Below, piece after piece: positions 11,993 to 20,463 of a stretch of DNA of 64,000 nucleotides. The DNA comes from Symbiodinium natans (lineage: Eukaryota; Sar; Dinophyceae; Suessiales; Symbiodiniaceae). Under the pieces are notes generated by a model. That model was given only the letters and a program-made list of their open reading frames with translations. It had not been told where the DNA came from and ran no database searches. How positions within the stretch are numbered: position 1 is the first letter of the stretch; each line of letters begins with the position of its first letter. The position numbers and the translations under genes are program-made. The stretch is taken from assembly GCA_905221605.1 (NCBI GenBank), contig CAJNDS010002188.1:535491-599490 (forward strand), given 5' to 3'.

Positions 11993-12692
11993 TGATGAAG
12001 ATGATCTCGAAACCACCCTCCTATGACTCCCGCCGTCTGCAGCTGCTTCTAACTTCCGAAGTGCCCTTGACAAAGCCCAAGATAACCCCAGCACAAGCTG
12101 TTGAGAGCTTCTGCGTTGCCGCCTTGTGCACTCAGCATCACGTTGGCAGGCCTACGACCTGATCAAGAAGCGCCGCGTTGGGGTGCTTAGACATACCTCC
12201 ATTCCAGGGCCTTGTGCGGCAAAGCCCGCATCCCTAAAGCCATACAAAACCAGGATAGTAGCAACATCAGTAGGCCCTGAATTAATCCTAAACCTTCCTA
12301 CTCACTTATCCCATTCCTCCTCCAGAGTTTCATCTGCTGATTTTTTCCCGAGGCGCCTGCACCTCCAGATCGCACTTGGGAAGGTTGGCTCCAGGTGCTT
12401 TCAAGCGAATGCTCGGGGTTTGGGGTTCAATGATTCTGATGTTCAATGCCATGGACCATCCGGCAGAGCTGTGCTGCTGTTGCTGCCAGAGTAAAAAAAA
12501 ATCGGTAGGCGGAGAGCGAAGAAACGTGGTACACGATCCGTGCCAGGACCTGGCACAGGACTGGAAGCACATCTTTGAGGCCGGACGGTCTCAGGGATCG
12601 GCAGAAGAAGGCTGATCCTGCTGCAGTGGAGCTCAGCAATGACTGAGATTGTAGAGGTCATCGGGCAGAACAAGGGCAAGAAAGACGAGTGA
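10806..12692 (+). CDS. J-domain (DnaJ/Hsp40-like) protein gene
   Basis: The J domain is split over at least four exons. The exon ending at 11538 gives NPYELLEISQSASLQE. A GC-AG intron (11539-11636) joins it to AKAAYRSKSLQWHPDRNPG (11637-11692), which carries the invariant HPD tripeptide. A GT-AG intron (11693-11788) leads to ECDDKMSEITKALAWLS. An exon near 12135 gives RWQAYDLIKK, the RxxYD end of helix IV. J domains stimulate the ATPase of Hsp70 partners. Upstream exon-like pieces at 10806-10900, 10900-11065 (VPSLKIRAKGAESQRL) and 11249-11538 suggest a long N-terminal region of unknown function. A short frame ending NKGKKDE at the TGA near 12692 may be the C-terminus. The J domain is solid; the outer exon limits are estimates. 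Confidence 0.75.
11946..11985. repeat. (GCT)n trinucleotide microsatellite
   Basis: About 13 uninterrupted CTG/GCT triplets, in what is probably an intron of the J-domain gene between the ALAWLS exon and the QAYD exon. Confidence 0.85.
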
Positions 12693-12715
12693 AGCGAAAT
12701 GGCTGGCCACACTGC

Positions 12716-13116
12716 TCTTGAGGACTCTCGGCTTGGCTCACATTTTCCAGCCAAACCATGCCAAACCGCACCCACAAGGGCTGCATCGTTTCACGGATGG
12801 CGTCAAAAAGGGGGCCGAGCATGCCAACTGCAAGCAGGTGAACTCCCTACCACCGTCGAAGTCCCAAAAACCCTGGGCCTTAACTTGCATCGAAGCAGGT
12901 TTGCATTTGCTTCGCGATGCTGAATTGGGTCTTGACTGCGGTGTATCCATTGCCATTCCACCTCAAGACACACGGTTTCGCATGCCATTGAGCTCGCAGT
13001 GGACTCAGCTTTATCCAAGCAATCTGCTGTATTGCCTGTCATGCTACGGGCGCACAAGTAAGCCAGAAGAGTGTCAGCAGGTGCCTCCGGCCACAAATGT
13101 CCAGACCTCAGCTTAA
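12716..13116 (+). CDS. Possible exon of unknown protein
   Basis: A frame containing LRDAELGLDCGVSIAIPPQD and then a hydrophobic and polar tail ends in TAA at 13114-13116. An acceptor-like CAG lies near 12899. Protein-like composition is the only support; no family is recognised. Confidence 0.22.
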
Positions 13117-13379
13117 GGCCTTCAGGACTTTCCCCCAAGGAGCCCAGAGTGATGGAGCGCACGATAAACTCAGGTCTTTTCGAAAGAGGTCGTAACTCAG
13201 AGCACCCCCCCCCTTTTCCCGTGCACAGCTAAACGCTGGGCCTTGTCACACAGTTTGGCACTCGGGGACTCTGGCTTGCTTAGGGGGTGTCGAGATGCAA
13301 GGTGGGCTCTCAGGGCATTGGTTCTTGCCGGGGCCTGAGTCGGTGGCGCTTGTGCGAAAGCTTGTGGGCTCTAAAAGGA

Positions 13380-13665
13380 TTTTGCGATAATCACAGAAGA
13401 GTAAGATGCTTTGGTATAATGGTGTCCGAACAAAAAGAGACTTGCATCACAATATGCTATTTATTATTACAAAACAACATATTCATAAACTATGATGTCA
13501 GTACGCTAATGGAAGAATCGAAACATAATCATAACAAAAAACCAGAGCATCTACAGATACTACATGTTGATATAGCATAGCAATACACTATACATTTTCA
13601 TAGTATAATCATAGAAAAATCATTGTAGTAGGATAATGGTATAGAGAAGAGTAATATGGAGTTCG
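13380..13665. other. AT-rich island without gene
   Basis: About 280 bases of markedly higher A+T content than the rest of the window, with many ATA/TAT runs. Open frames here are low complexity. A T-loop-like GTTCGAATGC near 13655 lacks the pairing of a tRNA. Nothing functional recognised. Confidence 0.6.
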
Positions 13666-14054
13666 AATGCGTGTCCCGCCATTTCCTGAGGCGCTGCTGC
13701 TAGTGCAGGCTGATGCGGAGGACAGGGGCGTACTGACGAAAAAGGGAAACTTTAGCCTCGCGTCTGTCCTACTATCGCTGTTACTACTACTAACTACTGG
13801 GTCCACGGCGCGTACACGGCCGTGAGAGACATGCTCAGATCGAGGGAAGTGCACGGCGTATTGGTCTTTACAATATATTCGTCCTTCAGGTGTAAAAAAG
13901 AAGCCCAAAAAAAGGTGCTAAAAACCCCGCGAAAACTACTTGGGATTCGCACAAGATTCATACTTATGTGCTTCATGACTCATGTGTGAGTGTGAAAAGA
14001 TCAAGAACCTTAAGGTTTTCTTTCAGCTGGTCGCTAAACTCAGAATCGCAAATC

Positions 14055-14270
14055 GCTGTAAATACCAGTGTTTTGGGCATGGCCGCCAAAAAGCATGCAC
14101 GCTTGTGACAGCGTGTCTTGTTCTACATCCTTTCGCAGTATGTTGTACAAAGTGATGAAAACGCTGTAAATGCCAGTTTTGGGCATGGTCACCAAAGGCA
14201 TGGACGCTTGCGACAATGTGTCTTGTTCCACATCGTTGCGCAGTATGTTGTACAAAGGTATGAAAAAGCT
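14055..14270. repeat. 108-bp tandem duplication
   Basis: The block beginning GCTGTAAAT at 14055 is repeated from 14163, with shared stretches such as AGTATGTTGTACAAAG in both copies and scattered substitutions. A third partial start lies near 14267. Minus-strand frames repeat the same peptide, but this follows from the duplication and is not evidence of a gene. Confidence 0.65.
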
Positions 14271-14274
14271 GTTG

Positions 14275-14620
14275 ATCATAAAAATTATGACAATAGCAAT
14301 AATGGTAGCAATACGGAGAATGATGACCATGATAATAATCACCACTATGGCTATTGTGACTGCTACTACTATTGCTACCACCACTGCGATTACGATTGCA
14401 GCTGAGTTCCACTTCTACTTCGACTTAAGTCTCGATTGCGATGCCATTAGCACTACTACTCGGAATTCTAAACAACTGCTACCATACTACTATGATGACT
14501 AGTTCGACCGCTGCTACTATCATTACTGCTACTTCTGTTATCACTGCATTCAAATTCTACAGGTACTACGACAACTATTGCTACTGCGACTTCAGTGCCC
14601 ACCAGTGCTACCAGACGTGC
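14275..14620. repeat. Trinucleotide-biased low-complexity stretch
   Basis: Dense ACT/ATT/GCT/ACC-type triplets (for example ACTGCTACTACTATTGCTAC) give artificial isoleucine/threonine-rich frames on both strands. A similar style of sequence recurs in the tandem units near 32500-32660, 39600-39850, 47450-47740 and 54520-54810. Probably intronic satellite-like DNA. Confidence 0.5.
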
Positions 14621-14904
14621 AAATTTGTTTGTCATAATTTGCATTCTGTCTGTGCGGTTTGAAAACACTGCTCATTTGGGCAGGTCAACGAGCCATTGGC
14701 GTCCAAAACCGACACAACATTAAGCTTGCTTGAAAAGACTCACTCGTAAGCTTGACCCACTCATTGAAGTCCATGATCGTCGTTGGTGAGTCTGAGCTGC
14801 TGGATGCATGCTGCGCTACCTCCCAGCTGAAATGACGGACGTCCTCAATTCGCGCTACCGGTCGGATGTTGGTTGCCAGACTTGTGTGGATGAGTGAACG
14901 GCAG

Positions 14905-15510
14905 GATCAACGTTGTGAAATCCAGACCTGCAGCGGCTGAAAACTGAACAAGCTTCCTGAGGCAAGTACTCAGCGAGTCCTTAGCAAGTCCTGTGAAAAC
15001 TCGCAAGGCTTTGCATGGAAGCTTGTGCGACGATGGCTTTCCTGCAAGGTAAAAAGATTTGTCAAGGGCCCAGGCCACGCAGATGGTGCTCCTGGCGCGT
15101 ATTGAAATCTTGCCAGAGAATGTTTTCGAACTTGCTTTTTGCAGCAGATGTGTAGTATGAGAGCTAGTGATTCACTTGTTAGTCTGAATGTTGCGACAGG
15201 CTTCAAGGACTTGACGGTGAACTTCATCCCCGGTGCCAAGCCAGAGCTCGTCTGCTTCTCCGGCGAGGAGGAGGCTCGCAATGACGCACTGTGCGAGCTT
15301 GGCAATGGAGGCTCGCTATAAAATTGAGGATGATGTCTCGGATGTTTTTTTTAGGTGGAGAGAGTCGATCTGCAGTCAATGAAGACCGCCGAGCTTCACC
15401 AGCTCATGAAAGATAGAGGCCCAGGGGGATGGGAAGACTTCCATTTGAACGGTGCTGATGCTGCATGGTCAGTGCGAGCGTCCTTCTTGTTTGATCGGAG
15501 GTTTTGAGCG
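14905..15510 (+). CDS. Selenoprotein M-like thiol-disulfide oxidoreductase
   Basis: The exon at 14905-14961, after a CAG acceptor, reads CEIQTCSG, then TGA (14938-14940), then KLNKLPE. This matches the SelM/Sep15 redox motif C-x-x-U followed by xLNxLPEV, so the TGA is read as selenocysteine. A GC donor follows at 14962. The next recognised exon (about 15200-15273) gives GFKDLTVNFIPGAKPELVCF. A GC-AG intron (15274-15354) joins SGEEE to VERVDLQSMKTAELHQLMKD, reproducing the order of the family's C-terminal half. A stop follows near 15507. Family members are ER-lumen thioredoxin-fold proteins. Not found: the signal-peptide exon, the short piece between PE and GFKDL, and a SECIS element. C-x-x-U rather than C-x-U favours SelM over Sep15. 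Confidence 0.72.
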
Positions 15511-15514
15511 TACA

Positions 15515-16535
15515 GCTCCAACACCAGAGGATCTGTAGTTGGCGTGGAAAGGCGAACCACCTGAGTTCGCAAGTTTCGGAGAACCTCCCTAGACGCAGCA
15601 TCTGCACGCGATGGCAACCAATGATGATAACAAGCATGTGAATTCAAGAACGGAGCTTTGGAATATTCAGAAGTTGTTGCTTCCTTGAGATGCAGTCACG
15701 GCTTCAGAATCGAGGTCATGGTGTTCTGGTTTGTCCCTCGTAGAGCATGTTGCGAAATCGGACAGCGTAGCTAGCTGCGAATTGCCAAATCGGCGTTGTG
15801 GCGGCATGCGGTTGGCTGGTGGCCCACGTAGCAGCGAGCTTGCGGATCTATTGATTGCTCTGGTTGTGCTTCGACCTAACTGAATGAAATGATGACTTCA
15901 CTCGGCATTGGCCGTTTGATGACGTCCGCAGCGAATTTTTTCGCTTTCCCTGCACCTGCAGATGGCAAGATTGCAGTTCGAACGTGTCTAGACTCGAAAG
16001 TGAGTCACACTCGGAGTGATGTGTTCCGAGAGTGATGATGTCCAGTTCTTGGCATGGGGAGCTGCCACTGCTTCGTCCAAGCGAGATGGCGAGAAGTTGA
16101 AAAGGACAGGCCGAGGGCCCGCGACACTCTCAGTGCGTCTCAGTCCCCAGCCCATCCCAGCCCCGAATGGGCTGAGCCATGAGAGCCTCTATACCTTTGA
16201 TGCGTCGCAGAATATTGAGCTCATGGCCACTTTCTGCGCCCGGGCAAGAGGTTTGGAAGAGTCGAGGAGCCATAGGGGAGGCCCGAGTCTGCCAGAAGTC
16301 TGCCAGCTGTTTGCTTAAAGTTAGCCACGCTGAGCTGCCCCAGGGGCCCACTTCTATGGGTTGCTCCGGCTCAGCCCAGGGCAAGCGGAAAGTTGAGGCC
16401 TCATCCCCTCTTCTCATTTTTTTGTTCTCGTTTGTGTTGCATTTCGTGTGCAATTTCTTGCCATGTGGTGTGCCTCTGGGCCTCTCTGCCTCTGTGTGCC
16501 TCTGTGCCTCTGTGCCTCTGTGGCAAATCCTTTGA
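15515..16535. other. Intergenic or 3' UTR stretch
   Basis: No recognised gene. It follows the selenoprotein gene and would be the place for a SECIS element; ATGATGA-type strings occur (near 15620 and 15888) but I could not fold a convincing one. Frames around 16016-16318 are protein-like only in part. Confidence 0.4.
16471..16522. repeat. (GCCTCTGT)n short tandem repeat
   Basis: Imperfect 7-8 bp repeats of TGCCTCTG type lie immediately upstream of the exon at 16539, in a polypyrimidine-rich context that could act as the splice acceptor tract. Confidence 0.65.
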
Positions 16536-16538
16536 AAG

Positions 16539-17725
16539 GTGCCGGCAGAGCGTCGTCGCTTGTCCGTCGGTATCGTGGAGAACGAGGCGGCCACGGAAGA
16601 GGCTGCTCCTTGACAGCGATTTGCCTCAGTTGCAGTTCCAAGACGGCTCCTCCTTCCTCCATTTGCTCAGCAGGGCTTCCCATGCAAACAAAAATTGTGC
16701 GCAGAGTTCTTCGACATGTCGCACTGTCATGGCTTGGCTGATTTGGCTGTGGGCTCAGGACATCAGAGAGGAGGATCTCTGCTGTGTAGAGCTGCTCATG
16801 CTCGAAGAGCTTCGACGAATTTTTCCGATCAGCTTGAAGATGCCGAGCCCCACTGTGCGACAGGACCGGGGCCTCCTCGCAGCCTTAGACAATGAGACGG
16901 TGCTCCAGCTGCCGGGGACTTGCAGAAGACCGCATGTGTGTGTGCGTGTCTCTTTTTTTGTTTTTTGTTTAAATACGTTTGCCGTTTCTGGGGGTTCAGA
17001 GAGACTGTCCGAGCCTGTCGTTGCTTCGCGCCGCTTTTTTTTTGTTTAACGCTTGGACTTCTGAGTCGAAGGATCGATTGCAGTTGATCTCTTGTCTCTT
17101 GCCTCTTGTAATGCTGCAGGCTGGAAGGAAAGAACATCAAAGCTGGCCGCAGGATGAGCATAGGCGTGTCTATAGCTCATGACCCTGAAGCGCAGTAGAT
17201 GCCTCCTTGGGCCCTTTGTGTGTTGATTCAGGCACTGCCTTGGATGCTGGGCCACCCTGACATGGTTACCAGGAGGTCGGGTTTCTTGAGAAGCCGAGAC
17301 CGAGACCTTGGATGTCTGGTTTTCAGAAGCCAGGAAGGAAGCTTTTGCAAACAAGACTATCCAGCGGCTTGGGGACGCCATCGAGCCAGTTGGAGCCCCA
17401 CACGTAGCAAGGATTTTCCGAGAGGTCCTGTCCCAAACCCTGCTACCGATGCATTTAGATTTGCTTTCGCCGAGGCTGTGACGCATCTAGGCTACACCTG
17501 CCCGGGACTCAATTGTGGCCGTGCTTGCCCATGTTGGGTCAGGTGCTGTCACGTAGAAGCAAGGGCCCGAGCATGGCTCCAGAGCTTGCAAAAACTTACG
17601 AAGACCTCACTGCTGCAGACCCAAGCCTCACTCGGGACAGAAAAGCTCTTTACAACAACTTCGTCCAAACGACCCGGCAAACCTCGAAGCCTAAACCCTC
17701 AAACGGGCCTTGCCCAAAGTTGTGA
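16539..17725 (+). CDS. Uncharacterised multi-exon gene
   Basis: Four exon-like stretches lie on +. They are: 16539-16613 after GAAAG, reading VPAERRRLSVGIVENEA and ending in TGA; about 16755-16920, with LEELRRIFPISLKMPS and QDRGLLAALDNETVLQLPG; 17327-17482 after a TTTTCAG acceptor, with ARKEAFANKTIQRLGDAIEP and PHVARIFREVLSQTLLP; and about 17540-17725 after GTCAG, with ELAKTYEDLTAADPSLTRD and RKALYNNFVQTTRQ. They are charged, helical-looking and clearly protein-like, but match no family I can name. Whether they form one gene is not certain. The first and third end in stops in the frame shown, so alternative joins before those stops are needed if all belong together. Confidence 0.42.
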
Positions 17726-18260
17726 GCCATGGGTCCATGGCCGCGTTGGAGCCGCCACCGGAACCAGCGACCCCTAGGCTCGCTTGAGAATCGAGAGCCG
17801 CCACACCAGTAGGGCCGATTGTCGCTCTTCCGTTTGGCTTTTGCAGCCTGAAGCTCAGCTCGGCAGGCAGGTCCGACGAGTGGATGGGGGCAGCTCAAAG
17901 CGAGCTCGCTTCTGAAGCTTAGCTGCAACGTGCCACTGCAAGCACGGAGGAGGGACATCTGAGAGAGAGAGAGAGAGTGAGCGAAGTGCACCGTGTTTTG
18001 AAGTGTGATGTCCGTGCGGGGAAGCCAGGCCTCTGTAGACAGCGCAGGATGGGCAAACGCAAAGCGTCGGCCGGGGGAAGCTCGCTCAACCAACAGCAAA
18101 GGGGGTACTAAGGACTACTAAGGATCTTGGGGAAGAAGGGGAGCGAGCGTACCGAGCCACCAACGTTAGCCCGACGTGTCACATACTCACAAAAGGACGA
18201 ACCTGGTGAACTGGGCGCGCCTGTGCGCGCGGGGGGCTTTCGGGCCCTTCATGCCCTGTA

Positions 18261-18377
18261 GAAGAAGAAGAAGAAGAAGAAGAAGAAGAAGAAGAAGAAG
18301 AAGAAGAAGAAGAAGAAGAAGAAGAAGAAGAAGAAGAAGAAGAAGAAGAAGAAGAAGAAGAAGAAGAAGAAGAAGAG
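18261..18377. repeat. (GAA)n microsatellite, about 38 triplets
   Basis: An almost perfect run of about 117 bases of GAA/GAG purine triplets. Long arginine, lysine or leucine frames through it are artefacts. Pure purine-pyrimidine tracts of this kind can form intramolecular triplex DNA. Confidence 0.95.
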
Positions 18378-18499
18378 AGCGAGTGATCAACAAGCGCGCT
18401 TCATTGCTAAAAAGGCGACTATGGCAGCTACGTGGCCATGGGCCAGGTGCCCTTCTCAGACTGCCTGTTTGTGATGCCATGAGACTCTGCTAGAACGGG

Positions 18500-19010
18500 G
18501 ATACAATTTTTGATCACGAGGATTCGTTCAGCAAGAAGCGCTGCTACTTCTTCGACAGGCCTCGGTCGGGTGAACCTCTAGAGACTCGAGTTCTCTGCAG
18601 TTCAGGGTCAGTGCTCCAAGTCCTGCGCCGATGCCAGTGCTACATGATCAAAGAATCTAGTCGTGATCCGCAGTCGCGCCTGGAGTCTCCCCCCTCTCGC
18701 CACGAGCTGCCTGCAACGTTACAATCTTCACTCATCAGTGTGGGCTTTTGTCCTAGGAAGTCTTCAAACAATTGTCTGCGAGGGGCCGCTGCGTCTACGG
18801 CGACTCATGCAGCTTCAATCACAGCTTGCTCAAAGAAGCTGTGCTGAAGCAGATATCCTGACACTTCATTTGGACGTCCCCACAAAATTGAGGGTGAGAG
18901 GAAGGCATCTGCTCAGGATTGCTGCGGCGATGCAGCAAGCGACATCAACAAGTATCACAAGAAGAACCTTTGCTCGCTCTTCATGGTGCCAGGCGCTTCT
19001 CCCATGACAT
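18500..19010 (+). CDS. CCCH zinc-finger-like exons
   Basis: The exon near 18760-18850 reads RGRCVYGDSCSFNHSLLKEA, which has the C-x5-C-x3-H spacing that ends a CCCH finger (RNA-binding type); the first Cys would lie in a preceding exon. A second stretch near 18898-18985 reads DINKYHKKNLCSLFM. It is followed, one base out of frame, by RFSHDM, which resembles the FSH end of another finger. The frame break could be a missed tiny intron, a sequence error or decay. These exons may belong to the same gene as the 20105 exon or to the TatD gene, but the joins are not established. Confidence 0.38.
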
Positions 19011-19076
19011 GTGCATTTCCGAGCCATTTCCCGAATCAATTGGGTAACTTAGCCGCTAGCGCGAGGCCGCCTGGGC

Positions 19077-19235
19077 GAGGGCGCTGGGGCGGCGGAACAG
19101 AAGGAGGGGGGTGGGGGAGGCAGGGGAGGGACAAGGGCCTGGAAAAAAGTCGTGTCTACACGTAGTGAGCGAGTTCCTAGTAGGGCGGGGGATGCAGGAT
19201 TCGGATTTGGGGGGGGTGGGGGGGGGGCAGCAGGG
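19077..19235. other. G-rich stretch
   Basis: The + strand has many runs of three to ten guanines (19081-19130 and 19209-19229), separated by short spacers, so G-quadruplex formation is plausible. No gene is recognised in it. Confidence 0.5.
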
Positions 19236-19639
19236 AACGCCACTTTTGGAAAACCGTCCCACTGCCCACAATGCCCCTGGTCCTGGCGAGCCGTCCGCTG
19301 CCGGACACCGATTGGTTAGGGGGGGGCACCCTTGAGAAAACTCGGCAGTCCACTTCCGGTTTTATAGTTTGTGGGGTAGATTTTTGCAAGGTCCCTAGAA
19401 TCGGATCTGAACGCCTGAAGCCTCTTCGGCCTCGGCGGGCTTCTCCTAACTCGGCTCCCTGGCGATCCAGCAGGTGTTCGTTCCACCAATCTTGTCCCGC
19501 GCCGTTGAGAGGCCTCGAATGTCCGTTCACAAGCTCCTTTTGCTGGAATGTGCCCTGGGAAGCAAGTTTCCTGCGAGCCATTCGTGCAGTGCGTGGGGAG
19601 CGCGTGATGCTTCACTTTGCGATCAAGAGGTTTAGTTTG

Positions 19640-20330
19640 TAAGGTAAATGTGCGTATTGCCTGCTCTGTCTGGTGACTCAGGCGCATGGCTTGGAGGAGC
19701 TACGACGATCTCCGCTGAGATTGCCACCCTTGGACGGCATCCAACGAGGGACAGAACTGAGCGTCGAGATTTGTCTGGGCTTCTGTTGGCGTCCGGCCTG
19801 GGGGAACTCGTCTGCTTGAGGACGCTGCTCCGCTGCATGGGCGCTCATCGCCTAAGTGAGGCAGACGCTTCCGAGGCCCCACGGATTGGTCTTAAGACGG
19901 CAAGACGCACTCCGCAAGCCGGAAAACCATGGTAAACCAATCCCTGCACCCCAAAAGCTTTCAGAAACTGCAGGTCTGGCAGTCACCTTCCGATTGGGAG
20001 GTCATTGACAGAGTCACGGGCCTGGATGGTCACGGGTGCTATCAGCCCATCCGTGGCCATCAGCCCATCTGTGGCCATCAGCCCTGATGCATGTTCCATT
20101 TCAGGTGAAGGTGGGCGACACCGTCGTTGCAGATGGCGTCCCCGTACTTGCAGATGGCTACATGATGGTGCCAGTTCAGCCCGCAGGCGAATGCCGAGTC
20201 GTGCGACTTCATGCTAAACAGCTTCACCAAGCGACCCACCGCGCTTTGTGCAAGGTGCAGTGGAGCTTCGGTACTTTAGCTGTGTGGCTACCGATGAGAA
20301 GGTGGTCAGCTGGTTTCTAGCACGGGGTGC
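19640..20330 (+). CDS. Exon-like stretches, unknown protein
   Basis: Pieces with protein-like composition are 19771-19880 (LSGLLLASGLGELVCLRTLL), about 19975-20030 (SDWEVIDRVTGLDGHG) and 20106-20200, which follows a TTTCAG acceptor and reads VKVGDTVVADGVPVLADGYM. About 20270-20320 reads FRYFSCVATDEKVVSWF. No domain is recognised. They may be the 5' part of the TatD gene, the continuation of the CCCH-like exons, or a separate gene. Confidence 0.33.
20041..20086. repeat. 18-bp tandem repeat, 2.6 units
   Basis: ATCAGCCCATCCGTGGCC is repeated with one C/T difference and a truncated third unit, just upstream of the exon at 20106. Confidence 0.75.
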
Positions 20331-20463
20331 ATGTCGTGAATGTGTGACGCAGGGTAGTGTTGATGAAAGTGTAAGTATCTCGCCTTCAATTCGCATGGCC
20401 AGCAATGGAAGACGGATCCTTTGATAGAGGATACGAGCGGACGATTGCATCTGTCTTGAACAG

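Noticed and set aside
13600-13690. tRNA-like T-loop GTTCGAATGC
   Set aside because: The flanking bases do not pair into a T stem, and no matching acceptor, D or anticodon arm is found.
14023-14412. Membrane-protein-like minus-strand frames rich in Ile/Val
   Set aside because: Caused by trinucleotide-biased low-complexity DNA; the same kind of sequence appears in introns of the array.
15880-15935. Candidate SECIS (ATGATGAC ... TGATGAC) downstream of the selenoprotein gene
   Set aside because: No AA in the apical position and no convincing helix by eye; left for a dedicated search.
18176-18493. Arginine-rich and leucine-rich frames through 18.26-18.38 kb
   Set aside because: Pure artefact of the (GAA)n microsatellite.
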